The notes: a model not told the origin generated them from the letters alone. Counted from the first letter of the stretch, positions 36,499 through 47,835 are shown. The stretch is 64,000 bases of DNA from Vicia villosa (GCF_029867415.1 NC_081183.1:116798514-116862513), one strand, 5' to 3'. Translations and numbers: made by a program.

Positions 36499-37319
36499 GA
36501 GTGGAAAGAAGGATAGAGACGTTGGGGAATGATGTGATTCCGTACAAAAGGAGAATTTGAGTGGAAGTGAGATTTGAAAGAAAGTGTATGATAGTGTTGG
36601 GAAAAAGAGAGATGTAGAGAATAAAGTTAGGATTTGATTTTTGAAAAAGAGATTTGAAAAGATTTTTGAAAATAATGGAATATAGTACAAAAATTAGTGG
36701 GAAACAAAAGATAATAATAATCTACTTGTTACCAGTACAGTCTGAGTTTCCTGATTCTGCGCCTGCAAAAAGATTTAACTCTGTACCAATTGTGTCAGTA
36801 CTATTTATCTGTAAATAAATAAATAAATAGCATGTGTGAAGAAATAAACAGTATTTGGCGTTTGCGTAAGAATAAATTCAACTGCAAGCCAAATTACTGT
36901 ATAAGAAAAATTCTAAAAACTAAGTATTTCATATGTCAGGATATTTGTTGAAGTCAAATCCATGATTATATGAGACTCTTAATTTTCAGATTGGAGTTTT
37001 CTTGAAAAAAGATGCGGGCAAATTTTGGGGTATAACAGTTGCCCCTATTCAATCTTCTTAAACCTGAAGAGATTGTCTGAAATCTGAAGGTAGAAGATGA
37101 TTGAATATTTAGATGCCCTGAAAATTTGCACTTACCTTGATCAGAAGAGATGTTGGAAGTTGCATTTGAATGTCGTCTGCGAAATGTTGTTGGCAGATTG
37201 AAACATTACCTGAGATGGGTTTTCAGATGCCACCTGGTAAATGTGTTGATGGTTTGTTCATCAGAATGAATCCATTGATTATATCTTGATGAAGGATTTG
37301 AAAGTCTTTGTGTTGACTG

Positions 37320-37690
37320 TTTCGGAACCGTCCAAGGTTACCGCTTTAAGTCTAGGAGGATGATTGCTACGGAACTTGTCCAAAGTTTTTCCGCTTTAGA
37401 TTTTGATCATTGTGGAACCGTCTGAGGTATCAGCTTTAGATCTGTGATGTTAGATCGTTCTTGAACCGTCTGAGGTATCGACTTTAGATCTGCAATGTTA
37501 GATCGTTCTGGAACCGTCTGAGGTACCAACTTTAGATCTGTGATGCTAGATCATTCTGGAACCGTCTGAGGTATCAACTTTAGATCTGCAATGTTAGATC
37601 GTTCTGGAACCGTCTGAGGTATCAACTTTAGATCTGTGATGCTAGATCGTTCTGGAACCGTCTGAGGTATCAACTTTAGATCTGCAATGT
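37320..37690 (-). repeat. 48-bp tandem repeat array
   Basis: About six clear copies and one or two degenerate ones of a unit containing GGAACCGTCTGAGGTATCAA and CTTTAGATCTG, period 48 bp. Such arrays in the 3' noncoding region are typical of Ogre elements and are known to seed satellites in related species. Confidence 0.9.
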
Positions 37691-38377
37691 TTGTTTTTGA
37701 GTTGGTAAGTGATCAGAATGAATCTTCGGCTTGATTATATCTGAGAGAACCGTTCATGGAATTCAGGTGAATATTGCATGTGATTGAGAACATCTTTGTT
37801 GAAGATATCCGTCTACCTGAAAAATCAAGTTAGTGATATGCAATGTTTATGATGCATGTAAATGTGAGATATTCCCGAAGAAATATGCATGTGATGTTGT
37901 GTATGAATATGCGCATGATGCATGATGTATGATGTATGATGTATGATGTATGATGTATGAATGTATGAATGTATGAATGTGAATATGAATATGTGATGTA
38001 TGAATATGATGTCAAGCTTCTATTTGGGAAAATAAATTTCCGTCAGTCATCTGGATATGACTATATTGTGATTGTTGATGATCTTTTGTCTTGTTTGAGT
38101 ACCCTCGGCTGGGGAAATTTTTTGAGAACCACGGTACTCTGCTGAAGGACTTTTGACTATCACTTGGGAATGAAAGGTAGCTGGAAGTTCTAATGCCCTT
38201 TCAAGTGGGAATGAGGAAGATGCATAATCCTCCGATGCACTATCTGACCAAGTCCTGGTGCGGGGATCACACCTTCTGAAGATAGTAATCTGGAACAACC
38301 CTGCTGGGGAATAAGACTTCTTTTGAAGAGAAAATCTCTTTTGAGGAATTTGCTGAGAAATGCGCTTCTCTTGGGGA

Positions 38378-38477
38378 NNNNNNNNNNNNNNNNNNNNNNN
38401 NNNNNNNNNNNNNNNNNNNNNNNNNNNNNNNNNNNNNNNNNNNNNNNNNNNNNNNNNNNNNNNNNNNNNNNNNNNNN
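38378..38477. other. Assembly gap of 100 N
   Basis: Exactly 100 Ns, the usual placeholder for a gap of unknown size. Open frames spanning it are meaningless. Confidence 0.99.
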
Positions 38478-38590
38478 ATACCCAAACAAACCTTTGAAAA
38501 ATAAAGCAATCAAGTCAATCAATTGAAAACACCGAAGTGATCTATTCTCTTAAGGTAACCCCTTTTGAAAACATTTTGTTTTTGAAACTA

Positions 38591-38610
38591 TCTCCCCAGC
38601 AGAGTCGCCA
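38591..38610 (-). other. PBS of the nested Ogre-like element
   Basis: TGGCGACTCTGCTGGGGAGA on the minus strand, four bases after the 5' LTR end. Matches the Ogre PBS type. Confidence 0.85.
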
Positions 38611-41600
38611 GTTCTGTGGACCTCCGTTTTTTCTCGGGCCATACCTCTGTGCGGGAGAGATACGTGAACTGACTCTTTTTTATCGCTTAATGCTTTCGCA
38701 TTTTTTTGAAAATTCACAGAGTCGCCACCGACCTTTTATTTTATCCAATTAAGGAAAGGTTTATAAAAGAAACAGAAAAAAGACCTTTAAGAAATTCTGG
38801 GTAAGGGGGTAGGTTATACAAAGGGAAGGTGTTAGCACCCTTTGTATCCATGGTTATCCATGGGCTCTTAAGTTTGCTTAGCTCACTTGTTTTTCGATTA
38901 CTTTTCAATTGCTTTAGAATGCTCATATGTGGTTTCAAATACCTTTGTAAATTGAATTTTGTAATGATCCTTGTGTGGATGTATACAAAATGTTTGTTTA
39001 TCTTTCGAAAGATGTTTTGAAAAGAACGTTAACTTTGTAATGATCCGTGTTTGGATGTATACAAAATATTGTCTTTTTGGAAAGTTTTGTTTTGAAAAAC
39101 AACAGTGTATGAGAATTTTGTTTGTTTTGATTTGAGCAAGCAAACTAGGAGGTCTACCCTGAGTTGTAAGGTCTTTATCCTTATTTCCTTTAAAAATCTA
39201 TCCTTTCACCGGATATAAACAAAAGGTTCGATTTTGTACTCGAAACAGTGGAATTTTGACTTTGATTTTGAAAAGAATGAGAAGGGATTACCTTAAAAGG
39301 TGCAAGTGTGATTGTGTTTGTATTCAGGTATTTTATCTTTGAAGTTAGTGATCTAACGGTTCAATTTTATCTTTGACATACACGCAGTTTATATTAGCTG
39401 GAAATTAAAATGCGGAAATGTAAAGTGCGGAAAGTAAATCTACGCTATTACATCGATTGTGCAGGAAATGTAAACTAGCCTATTTACATGTTTTTGACAT
39501 CCTATACATTTATCTAGGAATTTAAATTGCAAGAAAAATAAAAGGCATATTTTTGGATTTTTTATGATTGATTTTAATTATAATTAATGCATGATTAATT
39601 AAATTAAAATGAAGAAAAAAGATGAAAATATATTTAAACCTAGAATTTAAGTTTAAAGTATGTACAAAATATTTGTCAATTAATTTTAAAACAAAACTAA
39701 TTTTTTTGGAATTTTTGAAATTGATTTGAAATTGATTAAGCTAATTAAAACATAATTATGCAAATAATTATACAAATAATTAAAACTTAGAGAGAAAATT
39801 ATTCAAAATATGTACAAAATCAGTTTATAATATATAAACAATATTTTATATAAAGAACAATTTTTTTTTATGATTTTTGATTGGTTAGAATAATTAAAAA
39901 GCAAATATATAAATATATACTAATTAATTATGCAAAATATTGAAATTTTGAAGAAAAATAAAATATTTTTATTTCAAAAAATAATATATTATTTTAGAAG
40001 TCTAAAAATATTTTTTGTGTATTTTTTGGATTTTTAAAACTATTTTTAATTAATTTTGCAAAGAAATTAAAATAAAATAGAAAATAAAAGGATACTGATC
40101 AGATGTGGGAATTCATGAGGGAACATGGTAAGGATGAGTGTTCTGGAACGTTGGATGAGCTGGCAAGTGGATCACAAGGTGGTTAAAGTGAGGGACCATA
40201 GCACGTGGAACACCTGCAAAACACTGAATCCAAGGTCAGTTTAAAAAATCACGCGCGCGCCCTCCAGCCAATCAGAGGACGCCACGCATCATCTTCTTCC
40301 TCAGGATGGGTCTTTTACACCTCTCAATTGCAGGTGGTGTAAAAACTCCAACCTTTTACACCTGTTGAAAATAACGAATGCAAGCAAACATTAATATAAA
40401 TTTGGCGCGATGCCATGGTTCAATTCGTCTTGTTCATGCGAGTTTAAAGGTACTACTTAGAGTTCATAATTTTGCATGGATCGTAAAACCCCAAATTTAA
40501 AGGTTCGAACCCTAAAATGGTGATCCTTCGTATAGGCGTCCAAACTTCAATTAAGTTTCCAGAAACGATTAGGACCTCAAACCAAACACAAATATATGTC
40601 TACATCTTGCTAAACATGCATGGATTATGAGATATAAGTTAGTTTTAGTTTGAACAAACCGTGGCCTAGGTAGCTCGATTTGTGAGGTTTCAGGACTTGG
40701 AAATGATTGAGATCTGTTCAGTAATGCTTGAAGAAGGTATTAGAATGCTTAGTTTGTATGGAAAGTGACTGGAATTCAAAATTCGAATTTGAAATTTCTT
40801 TGAAAAGTTTAAGTGATTACAAGTATGTTACAAGCAGAATTCTGGCTATGATTTCGTGTCTCCTTGATTGTGAAGTGTTATAGCCTTTATATAGACTATG
40901 TTGTGCTTAGAATTGAAGCCAAGAAGCATCTAGTTGCCTTTGTGGAATTCTTGATTTTTTTATATTAAAAACCTTTGAATTATTGACCAAGTCTTCTTCT
41001 CTTCAATGCTCTTGCCTTGTACTTCAATCTTCTGCAGAAACTTGAAGATTCCTTTGATGACTCATGCTTAGATTGTAAGCTACATATTATCCTTCCATTT
41101 TCCTTTTTAAATTTAATCTTATATGTGATAAAATTAAATCAAAAATGGATAAAAATGATGTGGGCTTTGTCTTGGTCGTGGGAGGCCCATTATATTATGG
41201 AAATGATGTTTGAACCATGAAAACTTGGCCCCATTTAGAAAAAAAATACATTTTTGAGCAATGTTGGTTTCATGCATTTTCCCAAAATTTAGCCAACTTC
41301 AACAAGGTGTAAATCCCTCAATTTTTGTCATATGAAGGAGTTCTTGCACTTTTTGGAAACCTCAAAGAGTCCTCTAACCAATGTCTTTTGTCTCATGTCA
41401 AAATGATTTTTGATGCTCCTTGTGTGTCCTTTTGAAAAAAGTGTCTTTTTGTTGACTTTGAAAATGACCTGTAATGTCTTTGGTCATATTTTTCAAATGG
41501 TGAATGCAATGACCATGGGATCAATTGCATTTGAAAGATAATTGAATTTCCTTCAAAATGAGCTTTGGTTTGAATTTTTTGGATGAAGGATGAGAGAGTT

Positions 41601-42504
41601 ATGATCAGTCAAAGTTGAGTTGACTTTTCAGGCAAAAAACCCTAATTTTGAATCTTAGGGTTTTGTTGATTTTTGATCTTTCCTTGATGAATTATGATCA
41701 TCCAATGATCAAATGATGAATCCTTTGACAAAATATGGATTTTGACAAAAAATTTCATTTTTGACTGTCTGTTGACTTTTTGGGTCAAACGGGTCGTCTG
41801 TTGACTGTTTGAGCTGCTGACGGTGCGTCTGAGTGAATTGAAGTTTGAAAATTTGTATGATGGTACTTTGAGATATATGGATGTGCATGAAATCCATTTG
41901 AGGTCTCAAAAGCTTGTTTCTCCTGTAAAAACAAGAAAACCCTAGTCAGGGACTGTTTGTGTAGGAGACAGTTAAGCGTACCTGATTTTTGTGCAGTGTT
42001 GAGTCTCTGCTAATCGCGTGATATTCAGAAGACTTCTAGAACAAAAATCTTGGAATTTTGAATTGTAAAAGATTGATTTGATTGATGGTACAAAACACTG
42101 AGAATTGTACTGCCAGCAGTTTGGTTGTCAACTGACTGTTCAGGTATTGACGTAGCAGTTAGAGTGAAAAATCAACAATCAAAGTTAATTTCTTTTTTTT
42201 GTTTTTGTTTTATGTGAAAGATTAAAGTTTATTTACATGACTTGTTAAAAAAAACACAGACATAATAAATAACTAATATTTACTGTACGCGAGCAAAATT
42301 ACCGATAATAACCCTGAAAATCATTTAATGCACAGAAAAATGAATATTTGACTGGCAGAAAACACATAAAATATTATCTGAGTAATTAAGCAATATTATG
42401 ACAAATAGTACAACATTTAATACTGATAGTACAAATATTACATACTATATTGAACAGTACGACGAATAAACGGTACATTTAAGAAATAAGAAATACGGCA
42501 AATT

Positions 42505-42672
42505 TTAAGAATGACGATTGATAACCCATGCTACAAATAGTAACATGTAGATGATTGGGAGCATAAGCATCCCAGGTCCACAGTGTTCCGGGCTATGTAG
42601 ACAGAAGAAATACATGATCACCGTAGCAATGGTGATGACCATAAGAAAACACGTTTCCCACCGCTTCGCCAT
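42505..42672 (-). CDS. Small hydrophobic ORF in the LTR (5' LTR copy)
   Basis: Same 55-codon frame as at 36231-36398, with one amino-acid change (Ser to Tyr at residue 21). The TATAAATA at 42765-42772 lies about 93 bp upstream. In this copy the ORF would be near the 5' end of the element's RNA. Function unknown. Confidence 0.45.
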   Translation of the reverse strand: MAKRWETCFLMVITIATVIMYFFCLHSPEHCGPGMLMLPIIYMLLFVAWVINRHS

Positions 42673-42764
42673 TTTGTCGGGAAAGAAGAAAGGATGGATT
42701 ATGAAGTAGAAATTTGAGAGATGAATTAGAATTTGATGTGAGATTTTTATGAGAAAATGAGAGG

Positions 42765-42772
42765 TATTTATA
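42765..42772 (-). promoter_or_regulatory. LTR TATA box (5' LTR copy)
   Basis: TATAAATA followed by CCTCTC on the minus strand. This copy would drive the element's genomic RNA. Confidence 0.7.
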
Positions 42773-43307
42773 GAGTGGAAAGAAGGATAGAGACGTTGGG
42801 GAATGATGTGATTCCGTACAAAAGGAGAATTTGAGTGGAAGTGAGATTTGAAAGAAAATGTATGATAGTGTTGGGAAAAAGAGAGATGTAGAGAATAAAG
42901 TTAGGATTTGATTTTTGAAAAAGAGATTTGAAAAGATTTTTGAAAATAATGGAATATAGTACAAAAATTAGTGGGAAACAAAAGATAATAATAATCTACT
43001 TGTTACCAGTACAGTCTGAGTTTCCTGATTCTGCGCCTGCAAAAAGATTTAACTCTGTACCAATTGTGTCAGTACTATTTATCTGTAAATAAATAAATAG
43101 CATGTGTGAAGAAATAAACAGTATTTGGCGTTTGCGTAAGAATAAATTCAACTGCAAGCCAAATTACTGTATAAGAAAAATTCTAAAAACTAAGTATTTC
43201 ATATGTCAGGATATTTGTTGAAGTCAAATCCATGATTATATGAGACTCTTAATTTTCAGATTGGAGTTTTCTTGAAAAAAGATGCGGGAAAATTTTGGGG
43301 TATAACA

Positions 43308-43618
43308 CCATCCCAGGCGTCAGTTTCGTTCATGTACTGGGCCCGCTCTGGTCCATTCTGGGGTTGAGACTGCTCGTCCTCCCCGTTCTGAACATGTCCC
43401 TCGGGTGGAACTTGTTCAACGTTCTGAACTTGTTGAAGGCTCTGGATTTTCTGCCTCTTGGGTTGTGAGGTCTCATGCCTCTTCCTTCTCTGTATGGCAG
43501 AGGTATGATGCTGTCCTTCCCGCCGATGACGATTTGTCCCCTCGCGAACGGAATCCTCGATCAGCTGTTGCAGTTGGAAGGGATCAGGGTTTGGGATGTT
43601 GTTGTTGTTGTCAGCCAT
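43308..43618 (-). pseudogene. Tat element gag, N-terminal part
   Basis: ATG at 43618-43616, 62 bp after the PBS. About 103 codons of a Asn/Gln-rich, basic segment run to the CCATC duplication. Ignoring the nested element and one duplication copy, the frame continues without shift at 32344, which shows that this is the severed start of the gag at 31183-32344. Confidence 0.88.
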
Positions 43619-43680
43619 GACGATTGTGAATGGGTTAGCTTTGATCTTTGTTTGTTAAAGAATGGGGAGCAAGATTCCCA

Positions 43681-43692
43681 CAGACGGCGCCA
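43681..43692 (-). other. PBS of the Tat-lineage element
   Basis: TGGCGCCGTCTG(TGGGAA) on the minus strand, one base after the LTR. This PBS type is usual for Retand-like Tat elements. Confidence 0.8.
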
Positions 43693-43693
43693 C

Positions 43694-44130
43694 TGATCTT
43701 ACCTGATCAGGAGAATCGTCAAGGCGGCGGAATCTGGCTTGAAGAGCAAGATGGGGGGGGGGTACCTGCAAGGTCCTCCGATGCTAAAGTCAGTAACTAT
43801 CAGAGAATGAAGGTTTAGAGAGTGAAGAATATGATACCTGACCCTCTAGTGAAAGAGGGTATTTATAGCCCACAGCGCTGGGCCAAGGTTTCCTAATTGG
43901 GCCAAATCCAGTTGGAGGCCCACGTGCTAGGAAACTGCCAGAACACCCTTGTGCTTGGGCTGAGTCAGCAGGTGACCCACGTCCTGGATGAGCGTGGCGC
44001 AAGATTCGGAAGAGGTTGACCGGATCCTTCGCTGTAGCGTGACGCGTGGTCTTCGTGCTTGGGCAATCTGTAACGGCTACCAAGTAAATGGGCCCAAACG
44101 CTTTGGGCCTGCTCGGCCCAGTCCAGAACA
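43694..44130 (-). repeat. 5' LTR of the Tat-lineage element
   Basis: 437 bp, with a TATAAATA box at 43860-43867 (minus). Followed by the AGTAA duplication. Confidence 0.95.
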
Positions 44131-44135
44131 AGTAA

Positions 44136-44186
44136 TAAACTGAGAACACACCTTCATAAAAATGAATAAGTGTGTTATAGCATTTC

Positions 44187-44260
<74 letters not shown>

Positions 44261-44311
44261 GAAATGCTATAACACACTTATTCATTTTTATGAAGGTGTG
44301 TTCTCAGTTTA
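44136..44311. repeat. Perfect 53-bp inverted repeat around an (AT)n core
   Basis: Arms 44136-44188 and 44259-44311 are exact reverse complements (53 of 53). The spacer 44189-44258 is pure AT. The arms begin TAAACTGAGAACACACC. This is either a fold-back MITE or two copies of one element end joined through the microsatellite. Confidence 0.9.
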
Positions 44312-44316
44312 TATAT

Positions 44317-44872
<556 letters not shown>

Positions 44873-44913
<41 letters not shown>
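44873..44913. repeat. (AT)n microsatellite
   Basis: About 20 AT units between two MITEs. Confidence 0.95.
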
Positions 44914-44916
<3 letters not shown>

Positions 44917-45061
44917 TCCAAGATAATTGTAGAATAGTTACTCTGAATCTTAACCATTTATTTTCATTAATCTAACCGTTTTAATTTAATTTAAGCCGTT
45001 AGATTAATTATAATCAATGGTTAAGATTTAGAGTAAGTTTTGTATACTTATTCTTAGAGTA
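44914..45061. mobile_element. Small MITE with imperfect inverted repeats
   Basis: 148 bp; TACTCCAAGATAATTG against TACTCTAAGAATAAGT at the ends, and the inner AATCTTAACCATT present in both orientations. The left side abuts (AT)n. Confidence 0.65.
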
Positions 45062-45189
45062 AATATATTCTTCGTCATTTATAAAAAAATGTTATTACGC
45101 ATTTATATTTATAACTATAATTAAAATATTAAAATAAAAAGAATATAATAAATAAAGAAATATGATTAATATTATAATTTAATGATAGG
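45062..45189. other. Short AT-rich spacer
   Basis: Nothing recognised. Confidence 0.5.
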
Positions 45190-46905
45190 AATTGTTTTAT
45201 TGACGTTTTGCAATTTGCGAATGACACTCTTTTGGTCGGGGATGATAGCTGGAGTCATCTAAGGGCAATTAAAGCGGTGCTTAGCGGATTTGCACTTATT
45301 TCGGGGTTAGGTATCAATTTCCATAAGAGTAAGCTTATAGGCATAAATATTGATCCTCGATTTATGGAATTGGCCACCAATTTTCTTGCGTGTAGGAGGG
45401 AAGATAAAGCTTTCAAGTTTCTTGGTATTGGGATTGGTAGCAATCCTAGAAGGATAGCGTCGTGGGAACCGTTGGTGAGTAATATCAAGAAGAGATTGGC
45501 AAGTTGGAAAGGAAGATTATTAAGTTTTTGAGGGAGACTCACTCTCTTGAAATCGATTCTGGGCATTCTTGCTATTTTTACTCTCTCGTTTTACAAGGCT
45601 CCTAAGAAGGTTGTCGAAGAAAAAACAAAGATTTAAAGTAATTTTTTGTGGGGAGGTATAAGGGAGAAAAGGTGCATTCATTGGGCGAGATGGGACTTAG
45701 TATGCTTACCGATGGATAGAGGAGGGTTGGGTATAAGAAGGATCGATGACTTTAATAATGTTCTTCTTTGTAAATGGAAGTGGAGAATTTTAGAAGAAGC
45801 GACATCTTTGTGGTATCGCGTTTTGAGAGCTAGATACTGGGACTTGAGGATTCTGGTGGTCATTGGAGGAGGTAATTGTAAGAGGAAAATTCCTATCTCG
45901 ACATGGTGGGCGGATATAATGGCATTGGACTCTTATTTTGGCATTCTGTCTGGCTTGAGGAAGGTTGTTTGAAAGACATTTTCCGCTTCCTTTTTCTGCT
46001 TCTTCATTGCAGGTCGCTTCGGTTGCTTCGATGGGTGGTTGGAGTAACGAAAGCTGGAGGTGGGGTGATCTGGGAGTGGCTACCAGCGCTTATTAGGATG
46101 CTGGATTGGCAACGGATAGGCGGATGTTGTTGCAGTTGCTTAGTTCAAAGCAGCCGGTGTCGGACTGTCATGACAACGCGGTTTGGAAGCATGATCTGGG
46201 GGGATTTTTTTCGGTTTCTAGTGGCTACAACATTCTTCGCAGCAGGCGTATTCCTTTGGGTCCGTGTGAGCAACACCATTCTGCTTTCTCGAAAGTTTGG
46301 AGGATGGAAGTTCCTATCAAGGTTAAGGCATTTGGTTGGAAGTGTTTTATCAACAAACTTCCGACGAAAGAGCAATTGGCGCATAGAGGTATTCTAAAAT
46401 TTTCGAATATTTCTTGTTTTCTGTGTGGGTTCTAAGGAATCAGCTTTGCATTCTTTAGTATTATGCAAAAGTATGAATTTGGTGTGGAGAGATATTGCGG
46501 GTTGGATTGGTTTTACGGACTTTAGGGAGAGGAGTTTCACGGGTAGTTTCATGAAGTGGTGGAATTTTTGTAAGAGTTCGAAAGTTAGGAAAGGTAAGGA
46601 GGGAGTGGTGTGGTTGGCGGCTTGTTGGTATATTTGGTTGGTTAGGAACATCGTTTTCAGGAGTGACACGTGAAATATTTCTGACATTGTTTGGGGTGTT
46701 AAAACCATGGTCTGGAGATGGACATTTATAGGGAAAATTATCCACTCCAATTGTAACTTTTACGAGTTTAGTAGAGATCTTCTAATTTATTTGTCGTAAA
46801 TTTCAATTGGTTTGTAATTTTCTTTCCAGATCCCTTCTTGATTTCCTTTGTATCGTTTTGAAAACTTGGTTCTCCCTTTAATAGATTCTCGCTTTCTAAA
46901 AAAAA
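45190..46905 (+). pseudogene. 5'-truncated L1-type LINE remnant
   Basis: The sequence begins inside the RT domain with LQFANDTLLVGD, where active LINEs have F-A-D-D, so the first catalytic Asp is Asn here. It continues through ISGLGINFHKSK and SWEPLVSNIKKRLASWKGRLLSF, then a TGA. After that come RLTLLKS, a TAA, NFLWGGIREKRCIHWARWDLVCLP and GGLGIRRI. The zinc-binding reverse transcriptase tail follows in another frame (46106-46435, WRMEVPIKVKAFGWKCFINKLPTKEQLAHRG...CFLC), with more at 46425-46673. It ends in a short 3' UTR with A8 at 46898-46905. At least two stops and two frameshifts are present. 5' truncation and the A tail fit target-primed insertion. I saw no clear target duplication. Confidence 0.88.
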
Positions 46906-47427
46906 CTTAAGCATAAAATAGCGGAGTCTTAAACCTCTTCTTCTTAAGCCCCATAAAATAAAACAATAAAGAATAGTAATATTTATATTTTATAAATCAC
47001 AAATGAATGCTAGTAAATATTATTCTAAAAAAATTAAAGTGAGTAATTGTTATAATAAAAATTATTATTGAAACGTGAAGAAACGGTAGAATTATTTAAG
47101 GTGAGTTATATTTAATTAATTATTATTAATTTTAAAAAAATTAATTGTAGAAAGTTTTTTATAACATGGAGAAACAGCTAAAAGGTGGAGTAACGGTTAC
47201 ATTAATTAAGGAGGATATCATTTAATTAATTATTATTTTATTTTAAAATTTTAATTGTAGAAAGCTTTTCAAAACATGGAGAAACATCTAATTATTTACA
47301 ATTTTTTGGATGGTGCATGCATTTTTTAAGGTGAATACTAATTAAGAAAAAATAGTTAAATCATCTCAAAATTAGCTCAAAAACTTAACAACTTTTATAT
47401 ATTTGTCTCCCTTCTACAACAACAATC
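46906..47427. other. AT-rich DNA with a tandem duplication, downstream of the second S-protein homologue
   Basis: Units at about 47098-47183 and 47207-47292 repeat TTTAATTAATTATTATT...AATTGTAGAAAG...ACATGGAGAAACA. A weaker third copy lies before them. No gene. Confidence 0.6.
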
Positions 47428-47835
47428 TTAATTCCAATGGAAACATTTAGTCCCCCTGCAAGGTCCCGATTCCTTTATTTTATAATCACATGTATGCTTA
47501 CAATCTTTTGAATACATATCTCTACTTTGAACATAAACATCGAAGTAGTGAACTTCATTATTAGCCCATGTAAATCTACAAAAAAACAAGGTATCAGTTA
47601 TAAAATAGTTAGGCCTAAAGGTGAAGGCAAAAGTTTGTGAAGTTCTTAGTGTTTGGATTCCTAGATTATCATCTTTGGATTGACAACGAAGGCCAAGCTC
47701 TTTGTTGTTTTGTAAGGTGTTGGTGATCGTTAGTGTTACTTTATCATTTTTGAATATATTACTTTCACCACCCTTAAATTGCAAAGCAAGTAGCATAGAA
47801 AATAATAACACGAATTTGGAGACAAAAACTGTCAT
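47428..47835 (-). CDS. S-protein homologue (plant self-incompatibility S1 family), secreted, second copy
   Basis: 135 codons, single exon. Signal peptide at residues 1 to about 24 (FVLLFSMLLALQF core). Family landmarks are VTLTITNTLQNNKELGLRC, FAFTFRP, LFFCRFTW, HYFDVYVQSRD and a C-terminal CFHWN. Cysteines lie at 51, 86, 112, 116, 126 and 131, aligning with those of the gene at 20872-21330. The two proteins clearly share a fold but are well diverged, and this one lacks the charged C-terminal extension of the other. Same strand and same promoter spacing point to an old tandem duplication later pulled apart by element insertions. Role unknown; expected extracellular. Confidence 0.9.
   Translation of the reverse strand: MTVFVSKFVLLFSMLLALQFKGGESNIFKNDKVTLTITNTLQNNKELGLRCQSKDDNLGIQTLRTSQTFAFTFRPNYFITDTLFFCRFTWANNEVHYFDVYVQSRDMYSKDCKHTCDYKIKESGPCRGTKCFHWN

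Larger units (their letters stand above)
32350..37037 (-). repeat. 3' LTR of the nested Ogre-like element
   Basis: 4688 bp. On the plus strand it begins TGTGGACCTCC and ends GGGGTATAACA. It contains a TATAAATA box (36491-36498, minus), the small open frame at 36231-36398, and a conserved hairpin-like motif near 32545-32580 (ACAAAGGG...CCCTTTGT). Confidence 0.95.
37038..38614 (-). other. Internal region of the nested Ogre-like element
   Basis: This is noncoding. A polypurine tract (AATAGGGGCAAC, minus) abuts the 3' LTR. 37320-37690 is a tandem repeat and 37905-38010 a (ATGATGT)n-like run. 38090-38370 has further Ogre 3'-UTR-like sequence, and 38378-38477 are Ns. The stretch 38478-38590 leads to the PBS. 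Confidence 0.8.
32350..43307 (-). mobile_element. Ogre-like element nested in the Tat element gag, internal region gapped
   Basis: The two LTRs are 32350-37037 and 38615-43307, about 4.69 kb each and nearly identical, with TSD CCATC (32345-32349, 43308-43312). On the minus strand they start TGTTATACCCC and end GGTCCACA. A TGGCGACTCTGCTGGGG PBS lies next to the right LTR, so the element reads minus. Only 1.58 kb of internal sequence is present, including 100 Ns, and no gag or pol is seen. Either the element is a non-coding derivative or the coding part is missing from the assembly. I count about 15-20 base differences between the LTRs. Confidence 0.93.
38615..43307 (-). repeat. 5' LTR of the nested Ogre-like element
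   Basis: 4693 bp, nearly identical to the 3' copy. Small indels include an extra TTGATTTGAAA-type duplication near 39722. Confidence 0.95.
22721..44130 (-). mobile_element. Tat-lineage Ty3/gypsy retrotransposon with an antisense gene, carrying a nested Ogre-like element
   Basis: The LTRs are 22721-23181 and 43694-44130, and the duplication AGTAA is perfect (22716-22720 and 44131-44135). The PBS and gag start are at the right, integrase at the left, so the element reads on the minus strand. Between integrase and the 3' LTR lies an oppositely oriented gene (24250-26186, plus), as in Grande/Retand-type Tat elements. Positions 32350-43307 are a later insertion; without it the element is about 10.4 kb. 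The LTR copies differ at about a dozen bases plus a 26-bp segment present only in the left copy. The sense frames contain at least four stops and two frameshifts, so this copy cannot mobilise itself. Confidence 0.93.

Noticed and set aside
36319..36690. A 123-codon frame in the LTR (also 42593-42964)
   Set aside because: It overlaps the promoter and leader region in a different phase from the small ORF, is Ser/Phe-rich by composition, and its start lies upstream of the TATA box.
38190..38526. Open frames spanning the N run
   Set aside because: The frames exist only because Ns are not read as stops.
46145..46384. Minus-strand frames over the LINE
   Set aside because: Shadows of the plus-strand LINE coding sequence.
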